Shown: piece by piece, positions 1 through 6,119 of the stretch | How the letters are laid out: each line of letters opens with the position of its first letter | Numbering within the stretch: the stretch's first letter is position 1 | Position numbers and translations under genes: made by a program | Source of the DNA: an uncultured Ruminococcus sp. | GTDB taxonomy: Bacteria > Bacillota > Clostridia > Oscillospirales > Acutalibacteraceae | Assembly (NCBI GenBank): GCA_902773065.1 | Contig: CACYDD010000315.1 | Coordinates: 1 to 9,480, forward strand | DNA: 9,480 bases | Direction: 5' to 3' | The notes under the pieces: model-generated | Told to the model about the DNA's origin: nothing | Databases searched by the model: none | Seen by the model: the letters and a program-made list of their open reading frames with translations, nothing else

Positions 1-26
1 ACATCATCGAGGAGGAAGAATTATGA
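1..26 (+). CDS. dpaA: 3' end of probable dipicolinate synthase subunit A (partial)
   Basis: Only the last few codons are inside the window. The frame starting at base 3 reads Ile-Ile-Glu-Glu-Glu-Glu-Leu and stops at TGA (24-26). That stop overlaps the ATG of the next gene in an ATGA arrangement, typical of translationally coupled genes. The identity rests only on context: dpaA (spoVFA) normally lies directly upstream of dpaB (spoVFB). Nothing in these seven residues is diagnostic, so another upstream gene is possible. Confidence 0.45.
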
Positions 27-595
27 ACGGCATAACGATCGGCTTTGCAATGTGCGGCTCGTTCTGCACGCTTGCCAAAGCCACAGAACAAATGAAAATA
101 CTGGTTGAACTCGGGTATGATGTTCTTCCTGTGATGTCATATAATGTTTATTCGGGCGATACAAGATTCGGGAAAGCCGAAGACTTCATAAGAACAGTTA
201 AAAGTATATGCGGCAGGGATATAATACACACAATCGGAGATGCCGAACCGATTGGTCCGAAAGCTATGACAGATATCATGCTTGTTGCCCCCTGCACCGG
301 GAATACAGCAGCAAAGCTTGCAAATGCCGTCACGGACACCCCTGTGACCATGGCAGTCAAGTCTCACCTGCGGCAGTCAAAGCCTGTTCTGCTTGCTGTC
401 GCTACCAATGACGCGCTGGGGGCTTCCGCACAGAATATCGGAAAGCTCATGAACACACGTCATTACTTTTTTGTTCCTTTTTCTCAGGATGATCCCGAGA
501 AAAAGCCTAACTCCCTTGTATCTCATTTTGAAATGATCCCTGAAGCTGTCAAGTCAGCTCTTGAAAACAAACAACTCCAGCCTGTATTTAAATAG
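23..595 (+). CDS. dpaB: Dipicolinate synthase subunit B
   Basis: This 190-residue protein has the length and sequence character of DpaB/SpoVFB, the flavoprotein-like subunit of dipicolinate synthase. With DpaA it converts the lysine-pathway intermediate dihydroxy-tetrahydrodipicolinate to dipicolinic acid in the mother cell; the product is loaded with calcium into the spore core. Visible features are the N-terminal loop GFAMCGSFCTLAKA (residues 7-20), the VAPCTGNTAAKLAN segment (88-101) and the VLLAVATNDALG segment (122-133), all typical of the phosphopantothenoylcysteine-decarboxylase-like flavoprotein fold. The ATG start is supported by a GAGGAGG ribosome site at 9-15, seven bases upstream, and by overlap with the preceding stop codon. 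A mother-cell (sigma-K-type) promoter would lie outside the window. It is one of the surest calls here. Confidence 0.95.
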   Translation: MNGITIGFAMCGSFCTLAKATEQMKILVELGYDVLPVMSYNVYSGDTRFGKAEDFIRTVKSICGRDIIHTIGDAEPIGPKAMTDIMLVAPCTGNTAAKLANAVTDTPVTMAVKSHLRQSKPVLLAVATNDALGASAQNIGKLMNTRHYFFVPFSQDDPEKKPNSLVSHFEMIPEAVKSALENKQLQPVFK

Positions 596-600
596 AAAAC

Positions 601-640
601 AAGAAAAGCTGCGAAGAGTCATTCTTCGCAGCTTTTTGCT
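601..640. terminator. Bidirectional intrinsic terminator between convergent genes
   Basis: A perfect 12-bp stem (606-617 with 623-634, arm AAGCTGCGAAGA) closes a 5-base loop. A T run follows on the + strand (633-637) and an A-rich run precedes it (601-607), so it can end transcription from both sides. It lies 10 bases after the dpaB stop and 10 bases after the stop of the convergent minus-strand gene at 645. Confidence 0.92.
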
Positions 641-644
641 GTTG

Positions 645-2513
645 TTATTCAACTTCATAAGTTTTTCCTTTTTCAACAGGAGTGCCTGTAGATTTCGGGT
701 ACTTATTTTTCTCTGTTCCGTCTGTAAATGTAACGATCGGATCTTTAATAGCGTTTGGCACATTATAGGAATAGGTACCGTCACCGTTATCGATCATTTC
801 TTTACCGGGCCACTCGGCATTTTTGATTTCTCCCGAACCCTGTGAACAAACAAAAGCATATACCGTATCACCCCAGTCATCGGGCTTTACAAAGGTAATT
901 TTACCGTAAGTAACCGGTACTTCATAGGTCTTTCCGTCTTTTACTGCCTCTCCGGGTTCATTTGCATCTGGATACTGATTCTTTTCTTCCCCGTCTTTTT
1001 CAGCTTTTCCGTCGTTGAAAATGATAAGCGGATTTTCAATCTCTCCGGAAACTTTATAGGAATATGTGCCGTCACTTTCCTTTTTCATTTTTTCGCCAGG
1101 CCATTCCGCATTCTTGGCACCGCCTTCATTGTAAACATAAGCATAAATGGTGTCGCCCCAATCATCCGGCTTTTGGAATTTAACGCTTTGTTCCGCACCC
1201 TTCTTTGATGACGAAGATGCAGATGTATCAGCAGAACCTGCACTGCTTTCTTCGCTGCCTGTGCCTCCGCTAAGCATAAAGATAACCACTGCAATCAGTG
1301 CAATCACAAGAATAGCAACGATTGCGATCGGTATGATCAGGTTCTTTTTGGATGGTGCAGACACAACATTAACCTTGGCAGCCCTTACCTCTTTGCCGTC
1401 AAATTTCATCGGTGAACCGTCTGATGCCGATGAAGATAAAATCTCATTCACTACATTTTGCTGCTGACTTGCCCTGATCTTGTCCTCTTCAATTTGTCTC
1501 TTGAATGTTTCAATATCAAAACCGTCATCATCAGAATTTTCCGAACCTTTCTGCTGTGTTGACCATTGTCTTTTCTGTTTCGGCTTATTCTCGGACTGCT
1601 GTTTCGGTTCAGGTGTTCTTGTCTGATCCTGTGCAAAATCCTGCGGATCGGACGACCACTGTTTTTTCTTCTTTGGTGGCTGTGCTGCTGTCGGTTGCGG
1701 TGCTGGAGCAACGGGCTGCTGTGGTACTGCCGGCTGCTGCGGCTGAGGTGCAGGTGCAACACGCTGCTGCGGCTGAGGTGCAGGTGCAACACGCTGCTGC
1801 GGTACTGTCGGCTGCTGCGGCTGAGGTGCAACACGCTGCTGTGGTACTGCCGGCTGCTGCGGTGCTGGAGTTGCCGGTCTCGGCGGTACATTTACTTTTT
1901 CAACTGTGATTTTCGGTCTGCGAGGAGTCGGTGTTTCAACTGCGACCTGACATCCTGCTGCCTGTGAACCCGGAGGAGCTGCCTCTGGGCTGCCGATATC
2001 CGGAAGCTTATTTTCTATCTTTTCTTTTTCAATAGGCGAAAGCTTTACCGCCGGAGTATGCTGGATCTGCTCGATCGTAACCTCACGTTCAGGCTGCATC
2101 GGCGGAAGAGTCTTATCCACCTTTTCCTTTTCGATCGGCGAAAGCTTTACCGCAGGGGTATGCTGGATCTGCTCGATCGTGACCTCACGTTTGGGCTGCA
2201 TCGGCGGAAGTTTGGAAGGATCGGAGTTATTGGGAATATCGGGCAATTCTGAACCTACAATATTACCGGATACCTGTGGTGCTGCTGCATTCTGAGAAAC
2301 TTCCTCAGACACCGTTTCTTCAGCAGCATCAACCGCTGCCGGCTCTTCCACTGTTTCTTCAGAAGCTTCTGCTTCCTGAAGGGCTTCTTCGGCTTCAAGT
2401 TCCATTTCTTCTTTTGATTTGTCTTCCTTTACATTATATCCACAGAACGGGCAGTTTTCACCGTTATTGACGATCTGCATACCACATCCGGGACACTGAA
2501 TAAGCAATGCCAT
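645..2513 (-). CDS. Zinc-ribbon, single-pass membrane protein with two CBM26-like starch-binding modules
   Basis: This 622-residue protein is modular. Residues 8-24 form a zinc ribbon (C8, C11, C21, C24). An acidic stretch (30-75) is followed by a 34-residue unit repeated twice (from L102 and L136), then a Pro/Gln/Ala-rich disordered region (about 200-280) and a basic region. One membrane helix (391-414) follows Lys389-Lys390 and precedes a Ser/Gly/acidic linker, which predicts N-inside, C-outside. The outer part holds two tandem modules (about 444-533 and 539-622). Each has a KPDDWGDT motif, a Tyr/Phe-rich strand, an AEWPG motif (W471, W568), a DGTYSY motif and a phenylalanine plus TDG/NDG strand, matching the CBM26 starch-binding pattern. 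I infer a surface protein that binds alpha-glucan. The layout resembles TcaA/YvbJ-type zinc-ribbon membrane proteins, with CBMs as the sensor part. No catalytic domain is seen. The ATG start has an AGAGGAGA ribosome site (2521-2528). Confidence 0.85.
   Translation of the reverse strand: MALLIQCPGCGMQIVNNGENCPFCGYNVKEDKSKEEMELEAEEALQEAEASEETVEEPAAVDAAEETVSEEVSQNAAAPQVSGNIVGSELPDIPNNSDPSKLPPMQPKREVTIEQIQHTPAVKLSPIEKEKVDKTLPPMQPEREVTIEQIQHTPAVKLSPIEKEKIENKLPDIGSPEAAPPGSQAAGCQVAVETPTPRRPKITVEKVNVPPRPATPAPQQPAVPQQRVAPQPQQPTVPQQRVAPAPQPQQRVAPAPQPQQPAVPQQPVAPAPQPTAAQPPKKKKQWSSDPQDFAQDQTRTPEPKQQSENKPKQKRQWSTQQKGSENSDDDGFDIETFKRQIEEDKIRASQQQNVVNEILSSSASDGSPMKFDGKEVRAAKVNVVSAPSKKNLIIPIAIVAILVIALIAVVIFMLSGGTGSEESSAGSADTSASSSSKKGAEQSVKFQKPDDWGDTIYAYVYNEGGAKNAEWPGEKMKKESDGTYSYKVSGEIENPLIIFNDGKAEKDGEEKNQYPDANEPGEAVKDGKTYEVPVTYGKITFVKPDDWGDTVYAFVCSQGSGEIKNAEWPGKEMIDNGDGTYSYNVPNAIKDPIVTFTDGTEKNKYPKSTGTPVEKGKTYEVE
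1688..1881 (-). repeat. Low-complexity Pro/Gln-coding repeat region
   Basis: This stretch encodes variants of APQPQQ, RVAPAPQPQQ and PAVPQQ. At DNA level it contains a perfect 30-bp tandem duplication (1741-1770 and 1771-1800) plus diverged copies of the same GCTGCTGCGG-rich unit. It encodes the flexible linker between the zinc ribbon and the membrane helix. Such repeats can change copy number by slippage or recombination while staying in frame, since 30 bp is ten codons. Confidence 0.85.
2006..2209 (-). repeat. Two tandem 102-bp coding repeats (34-residue unit)
   Basis: Two copies of a 34-residue unit that begins LPPMQP and includes EVTIEQIQHTPAVKLSPIEK lie side by side inside the zinc-ribbon/CBM26 protein (residues 102-135 and 136-169). 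A shorter, diverged LPDI start flanks them on both sides (residues 90 and 170). The copies are nearly identical in protein and DNA, so the duplication is recent or kept homogeneous by recombination. Confidence 0.85.
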
Positions 2514-2582
2514 AGTTCTATCTCCTCTATGTCAAATTCTGCATAAAAGTGCAAAATACGCACCTCTTTAATCTTATCATTC

Positions 2583-2611
2583 ATTATACAATATTTTTGT
2601 CTTTTCGTCAA
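2583..2611 (-). promoter_or_regulatory. Sigma-A-type promoter of the zinc-ribbon/CBM26 gene
   Basis: On the minus strand a -35 box TTGACG (2606-2611) is followed by exactly 17 bases and a perfect -10 box TATAAT (2583-2588). The expected start of transcription is near 2576, giving a leader of about 60 bases. The -35 box lies five bases beyond the stop codon of the upstream HNH gene, so the CBM26 gene can be transcribed on its own. Confidence 0.88.
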
Positions 2612-2616
2612 CAATT

Positions 2617-3249
2617 TCACCTTATGAAATTGACAAGAAATTCAATACAAAATCGGGCAGCCGTGCGGCATAAAAATGTATAGAAAGCATAAAGCAGAAC
2701 TGAACCTGCGATGAGATACAATGCTTCTTTCAGCAGCACACGAAACGCTGATTTTCCGAAATATCCTCTGATGACCCACAAACCGCCAAGACTTCCCTTT
2801 CTGCCATTACATTTTACACAACTCGCGGTCAGATTTTTGGTATCATTAACAGTTCTGATTCCCTTTAAGGCAAGAAGCTTTCGGTATTTTCCCGAATTCC
2901 CGGCAAGATAGACAGGGATGATATGATCCACACGCACCTTGTTTTTTCTCATAGGTCTGCCGCAGTAAGCACAAAAATAAATACCGCTGCCGAAAAGACC
3001 GTGATCGGCAGCAAAAAAATTTTTCCGGTAGCTGGTGCTTCGTTCCATTCTGTCATCTGTCATCACAAAACGCAGCAATCTTCTTCGGCAAAATTTTTTA
3101 ATTTCCTTCAATGTCTGCTTGTCACTATCCTCCACATGACGGCGGTAATATTTTCCGCTGCTGTCCCTGACCAAATAAAAGTGCATTTTTTTAATGCTTT
3201 TTCCAAAAATAATTCTTTTGACCAGTCCTGCATAAATTTTTACTTTCAT
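2617..3249 (-). CDS. HNH-motif protein with C-terminal hydrophobic segment
   Basis: This 210-residue protein carries an HNH nuclease motif in its middle. A zinc pair CAYC (C93, C96) is followed by the DHIIP catalytic motif (D108, H109), Asn139 in TKNL, and a second zinc pair plus Asn in CVKCNGRKG (C144, C147, N148). The catalytic and structural residues all look present, so the nuclease fold is probably intact. The N-terminal 90 residues are basic and unlike anything I recognise. Residues about 175-210 are hydrophobic (for example ALYLIAGSVLLYAFYTFL), suggesting a membrane helix, which is unusual for an HNH enzyme. The ATG start at 3249 has only a weak ribosome site (GAAGATGG). A later Met22 start is possible, though no better site precedes it. 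Its substrate and role are unknown, and no toxin, methylase or phage gene sits beside it. Confidence 0.72.
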   Translation of the reverse strand: MKVKIYAGLVKRIIFGKSIKKMHFYLVRDSSGKYYRRHVEDSDKQTLKEIKKFCRRRLLRFVMTDDRMERSTSYRKNFFAADHGLFGSGIYFCAYCGRPMRKNKVRVDHIIPVYLAGNSGKYRKLLALKGIRTVNDTKNLTASCVKCNGRKGSLGGLWVIRGYFGKSAFRVLLKEALYLIAGSVLLYAFYTFLCRTAARFCIEFLVNFIR

Positions 3250-3272
3250 TGAATACCATCTTCGTTATATTA

Positions 3273-3339
3273 AGGATTCAGGAGTCAGCATTCAGGCAAT
3301 ATTCACGAACGAACACCTGATTCCTGACCCCTGTATCCT
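3273..3339. repeat. Imperfect inverted repeat built of heptamer units
   Basis: The left arm (3273-3295) reads as GGATTCA-type heptamers: GGATTCA, GGAGTCA, GCATTCA. The right arm (3317-3339) is its inverted counterpart and matches 19 of 23 positions; the loop is 21 bases. It fills most of the gap between the pseudouridine synthase stop and the HNH gene. No clear T run follows on the minus strand, so it is not a textbook terminator. The units resemble those at 6037-6061 and 6120-6161. Confidence 0.75.
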
Positions 3340-3343
3340 ATCA

Positions 3344-4147
3344 TCATTTTCTTTTCTTTTTGCTCCTTGACTGCTGTATCTGAGATTCATTCTTTCCCTT
3401 CAGTTTTTTCTGATAGGCGGAAATGCTTCTCATTTCATCGGGCTTCAGTTCGCGCCATTTTCCCGGCTGGAGCATACCGAGCTTCACAGGTCCAATCGCA
3501 ATGCGTTTCAGTCTTGCCGTTTCAAGACCGATCGCCTCACACATTTTTCTGATCTGTCGGTTTCTGCCTTCTTCCAGAACAATTTCAAGAACGGTCCTGT
3601 CCTGCTCCGATTTAATCACATGAACAGCGGCTGGCATGGACATTCTTCCGTCAACAACAACACCCGTTGTCAGCTGTGTCAGCTGTTCATCTGTAATTCT
3701 CGGGCGAACTGTCACACGGTAGGTTTTGGCAAAATGCGTTGACGGGTGACTGATCATATTGGCAAATGCTCCGTCATTGGTCATCAGAAGCAACCCTTCC
3801 GATTCCCTGTCAAGCCTTCCCACAGGAAACAGCCGTGCAGGAACATCATCAACCAGTTCTGCCACACACTTTCTGCCGCCCTCGTCACTCATCGTGGTAA
3901 TAAAACCTCTCGGCTTATGAAGCATAATGTAATATTTCTTTGCATCTTTGTGCAGAGTGATCTCTCTTCCTGCCACAGTGATCTTATCCTTAAACGGGTC
4001 TGCCTTGTCGCCAAGCTTTGCTTTTTTTCCGTTAACTGTCACAGCACCCGAGGAAATCAGCTCTTCCGCTTTTCTTCTCGAAGCAATTCCGGCATCTGCT
4101 ATAATTTTCTGTACTCTTATTTTACTGCTTTCTTTTTCCATTTTCAC
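3344..4147 (-). CDS. rluB: Ribosomal large-subunit pseudouridine synthase, RluB/RsuA family
   Basis: The protein is 267 residues from a GTG, or 265 from the ATG two codons later at 4141. It has an N-terminal S4 RNA-binding domain (about 10-55, with GIASRRKAEELI) and the RsuA-type catalytic domain. The motif FPVGRLDRESEGLL holds the catalytic aspartate (D113), and EGRNRQIRKM (193-202) is the family's RNA-contact motif. It isomerises a uridine to pseudouridine in rRNA, most likely 23S rRNA (RluB) by overall likeness, although RsuA acting on 16S cannot be excluded. The C-terminal tail (about 252-267) is very basic and probably aids RNA binding. Start choice is uncertain: an AAGG site lies 4 bases before the GTG and 10 before the ATG. 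Clostridial genomes often place this gene near scpA/scpB and dac genes, as here. Confidence 0.9.
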   Translation of the reverse strand: MKMEKESSKIRVQKIIADAGIASRRKAEELISSGAVTVNGKKAKLGDKADPFKDKITVAGREITLHKDAKKYYIMLHKPRGFITTMSDEGGRKCVAELVDDVPARLFPVGRLDRESEGLLLMTNDGAFANMISHPSTHFAKTYRVTVRPRITDEQLTQLTTGVVVDGRMSMPAAVHVIKSEQDRTVLEIVLEEGRNRQIRKMCEAIGLETARLKRIAIGPVKLGMLQPGKWRELKPDEMRSISAYQKKLKGKNESQIQQSRSKKKRK

Positions 4148-4160
4148 CAGACCTTATTTA

Positions 4161-4177
4161 TCCGGCGAGCCGCCGGA
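4161..4177 (-). other. GC-rich hairpin in the leader of the pseudouridine synthase gene
   Basis: A perfect 7-bp stem (TCCGGCG with CGCCGGA) closes a 3-base loop, a few bases upstream of the AAGG ribosome site. No U run follows on the minus strand, so it is not a classical terminator. It may affect translation initiation or mRNA stability; this is inference. Confidence 0.5.
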
Positions 4178-4241
4178 CCCTATTTTGCGTTATAGTTTAT
4201 AGAAAAACATAATTTTACCGCCGCATCTCAAGTAATATGCC

Positions 4242-5384
4242 CTAAGATTCATCAGTAATTTTCAGTCTCACATTCGTAATCATCCTGTCACCGATATAAT
4301 ATTCAATTCTGCCGATAAATTCTCCTTTTTCGGCAGACGCATAAACAAACCTCGGTGCATAAATTTTTTCGCTTACTTTATCCGCTTCTTCATTTTTCAG
4401 AACGGCGCAAACCTCCCTTTCGGGAACAAGAGAAACACTGTCGCTGTCGCCGCCCACCAGTGGTAATTCAATTATTTTATTTTTATCCGCAAGCTTTACA
4501 CATTGCACAAGCGAAAAACATTTGTCATATAAATTGCAGTGGTCGTTCCAGTCATCTCCGTCGTTGAGTGTCACAACGATCAGCCTTACACCATCACGCT
4601 CTGCACAAGAACATAAAGTTCTGCCTGCTTTTTTGGTAAAACCTGTTTTGATTCCGATACAACCTTCACACAGTGAAAGCAGTTTATTGTGATTGGTCAG
4701 CGTCTGCGTTTTGCTTTCAGGGTCAACATAGCTGACTTCGACATGTTTCTGTGAAACAATATCCCTGAAGCTGTCATTTTCCATTGCATAAGCACAAAGC
4801 AAAGCCATATCATAAGCCGAAGAATAATGCTTCTCGCTGTCAAGTCCCGAAGGCGTAACAAAATGCGTATTTTTCATGCCGATCTGCTTTGCCTTTTGGT
4901 TCATCATATCGGCAAATTTTTCATCACTGCCGCCGACTGTCAGCGCAACTGCATTGGCAGCATCATTTCCTGAAACCGCCATCATGCCCTTGACAAGCTC
5001 GCTGAGTTTGATTATTTCGCCCTCTTTCAGATACATACTCGAACCCTCGGCATACATTTCTGGCGTGATCTTCACTTCCTTGTCCAAGGAAGAAGCATAT
5101 TCAAGTGCCACCACAGCGGTCATGATTTTCGTAATACTGGCAATCGCACGTTTATCATTAACATTATGACCGTATAAAACTTCTCCGCTGTCGGCACAAT
5201 ACACCACCGCTGCCGCAGCGTTGTCGGAAATGCCCTCAACACTGACATCTTCCGCTGCCTTCACTGCCGCAGTTTCTGTATGTTCCTCGCTGTATACAGT
5301 CGTTTCATTTTTTGCCGCACAGCCGCCAATGCAAAACATCAATACCCCTGCCAATATAACAGCCGTCACTCTTTTTATCAACAA
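4242..5384 (-). CDS. D-alanyl-D-alanine carboxypeptidase (PBP5/DacF type), lipoprotein
   Basis: This 380-residue protein has all three penicillin-binding motifs of the S11 peptidase family: SITK (S83 to K86, S83 nucleophile), SGN (138-140) and KTG (246-248). It removes the terminal D-alanine from peptidoglycan stem peptides outside the membrane and so limits cross-linking. DacF-type members act during spore cortex formation, which fits the gerW neighbour. The N-terminus has a basic start, a hydrophobic core and a lipobox IGGC with Cys22, so it is predicted to be a lipoprotein instead of being held by a C-terminal amphipathic helix like many PBP5 proteins. The C-terminal domain (about 290-380) is present. 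The start is TTG at 5384 or the adjacent TTG at 5381, as no ATG precedes the signal peptide core; an AGGGG site (5393-5397) lies 8 bases before the first. Confidence 0.93.
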   Translation of the reverse strand: MLIKRVTAVILAGVLMFCIGGCAAKNETTVYSEEHTETAAVKAAEDVSVEGISDNAAAAVVYCADSGEVLYGHNVNDKRAIASITKIMTAVVALEYASSLDKEVKITPEMYAEGSSMYLKEGEIIKLSELVKGMMAVSGNDAANAVALTVGGSDEKFADMMNQKAKQIGMKNTHFVTPSGLDSEKHYSSAYDMALLCAYAMENDSFRDIVSQKHVEVSYVDPESKTQTLTNHNKLLSLCEGCIGIKTGFTKKAGRTLCSCAERDGVRLIVVTLNDGDDWNDHCNLYDKCFSLVQCVKLADKNKIIELPLVGGDSDSVSLVPEREVCAVLKNEEADKVSEKIYAPRFVYASAEKGEFIGRIEYYIGDRMITNVRLKITDES

Positions 5385-5385
5385 G

Positions 5386-5397
5386 CTCCCTACCCCT
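5386..5397 (-). promoter_or_regulatory. Ribosome binding site supporting a TTG start of the carboxypeptidase gene
   Basis: The minus strand reads AGGGGTAGGGAGC and then two consecutive TTG codons. AGGGG (5393-5397) is 8 bases from the first TTG, while GGGAG (5386-5390) is only 4 bases from the second. The first spacing is better, so TTG at 5384 is preferred. Confidence 0.65.
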
Positions 5398-5428
5398 TTT
5401 TTGCATTTTTATAAAATATATGCAAAAA
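5398..5428 (-). other. AT-rich inverted repeat upstream of the carboxypeptidase gene
   Basis: A perfect 9-bp inverted repeat, TTTTTGCAT (5398-5406) and ATGCAAAAA (5420-5428), is separated by 13 AT-only bases containing TATAAA on the minus strand. It could be an operator around a -10 region or an mRNA hairpin just before the ribosome site. I find no convincing -35 box at correct spacing, so a promoter is not called. Confidence 0.4.
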
Positions 5429-5449
5429 CCATCCCATCATACCACTTTA

Positions 5450-5477
5450 GAGTGTGGAGTGTGGAGAGTGGAGTGTG
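5450..5477. repeat. Heptanucleotide tandem repeat (GAGTGTG), 4 units
   Basis: The units are GAGTGTG, GAGTGTG, GAGAGTG, GAGTGTG, with a partial fifth unit from 5478. It lies in the gap between gerW and the carboxypeptidase gene. The rest of that gap (5485-5552) shows only a short possible stem (ATGAGG 5524-5529 with CCTCAT 5541-5546) and one AATGAGG-type unit in inverse orientation. Confidence 0.9.
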
Positions 5478-5552
5478 GAGTTGCGGCAAGGGGTAGGATG
5501 AAGCTGTCTTTATAGAAGAATCGATGAGGGAGAAATCATTCCTCATTCATTT

Positions 5553-5972
5553 TCAAACCGTAGGGTCGTCAAGACCTTTTTCGGTTTTGGCTTCTTTTTC
5601 AGAAGATTTGTCCTTTTTGAACAGACCGGAAATTTTGTCAAAGAGTTCGGGAACCATAGCGATCGCTTTTTCGTTTGTACCGTTAGAGATATTCAGAAGT
5701 TTGACATCACCGTGGCTGATCGTAATGAAAGCAACAGGGTTAATGGTAACGCCTGCACCACCTCCGCCGCCGAAAAGATTCGCATCCGGCTGCTGTTTGT
5801 TCGCAAATTCCGAACCGCCCGACGCAAAGCCATATGTAATTTTCGACACAGGAATAATTGTTGTGCCGTCGGGCGTTATGATCGGGTCGCCTATTATCGT
5901 ATTAATATCGACCATCTGTTTAATTTTTTCAAGAGTTGTATCCATCAGTCCCTGAATAGGATGTTCACTCAT
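5553..5972 (-). CDS. ytfJ: Spore protein GerW/YtfJ family
   Basis: This 139-residue protein matches the YtfJ/GerW sporulation family. It shows the N-terminal helix HPIQGLMDTTLEKIKQMVD, the motif TIIGDPIITPDGTTIIPVSK (25-44), a YGFASGGSEF segment, a glycine-rich loop (68-74) and the NPVAFITIS strand (78-86). In Bacillus subtilis YtfJ is made in the forespore and is needed for one branch of spore germination (established knowledge). The Lys/Glu-rich tail (118-133) is probably flexible. The start is ATG at 5972, with an AGGCGG-like ribosome site 8 bases upstream. The frame is open further to 6038, but that extension would be translated from the heptamer repeat and is absent from the family. It is separated from the upstream DUF2953 gene by 193 bases, so it may have its own promoter, though no convincing sigma-F/G site was found. 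Confidence 0.93.
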   Translation of the reverse strand: MSEHPIQGLMDTTLEKIKQMVDINTIIGDPIITPDGTTIIPVSKITYGFASGGSEFANKQQPDANLFGGGGGAGVTINPVAFITISHGDVKLLNISNGTNEKAIAMVPELFDKISGLFKKDKSSEKEAKTEKGLDDPTV

Positions 5973-5993
5973 TATCAACACCGCCTTTTTAAT

Positions 5994-6021
5994 AATGAGG
6001 AATGAGGAGTGAGGAATGAGG
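5994..6021. repeat. Heptanucleotide tandem repeat (AATGAGG), 4 units
   Basis: The units are AATGAGG, AATGAGG, AGTGAGG, AATGAGG, followed by a partial AATGG. It lies 21 bases upstream of the gerW start. As in the array at 5450, there are four units plus a part and the third unit is the variant one. An inverse-oriented partial copy lies at 5536-5550, so the gene is flanked by this unit on both sides. Confidence 0.9.
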
Positions 6022-6036
6022 AATGGTAGTCTTACC

Positions 6037-6061
6037 AATTCCTGAATCCTGTCCTGATTCC
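6037..6061. repeat. Degenerate TCCTGAA-type repeat
   Basis: This stretch reads AATTCCTG, AATCCTG, TCCTG, ATTCC, a decayed version of the AATCCTG unit found in order at 6120-6161. It lies between the AATGAGG array and an AT-rich segment (6062-6095) in which I see no clear promoter. Confidence 0.6.
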
Positions 6062-6119
6062 TTTTAGTATATAATTCTCAATAATCAAATCAGAAGTCAG
6101 TGCCGCTGACACCGACAGC

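Noticed and set aside
1505..1967. Plus-strand open frames rich in Leu/Cys/Arg or Ala/Val
   Set aside because: They are antisense products of the Pro/Gln-coding repeat in the zinc-ribbon/CBM26 gene, with biased composition and no ribosome site.
2617..3249. HNH protein as part of a group II intron or homing element
   Set aside because: There is no reverse transcriptase domain, no intron structure and no interrupted gene around it.
4178..4241. Promoter for the pseudouridine synthase gene (TATAAA/TATAAC on the minus strand)
   Set aside because: No -35 box lies at acceptable spacing; TTGAGA is too far away. AT-rich chance matches are likely.
4242..5384. Beta-lactamase
   Set aside because: SITK, SGN and KTG with a C-terminal domain and the overall pattern fit an S11 D-Ala-D-Ala carboxypeptidase better.
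5973..6038. N-terminal extension of gerW by 22 residues to a start at 6038
   Set aside because: The extension would be translated from the AATGAGG repeat, has no ribosome site, and the family begins at the MSEHPIQG-type start, which does have one.
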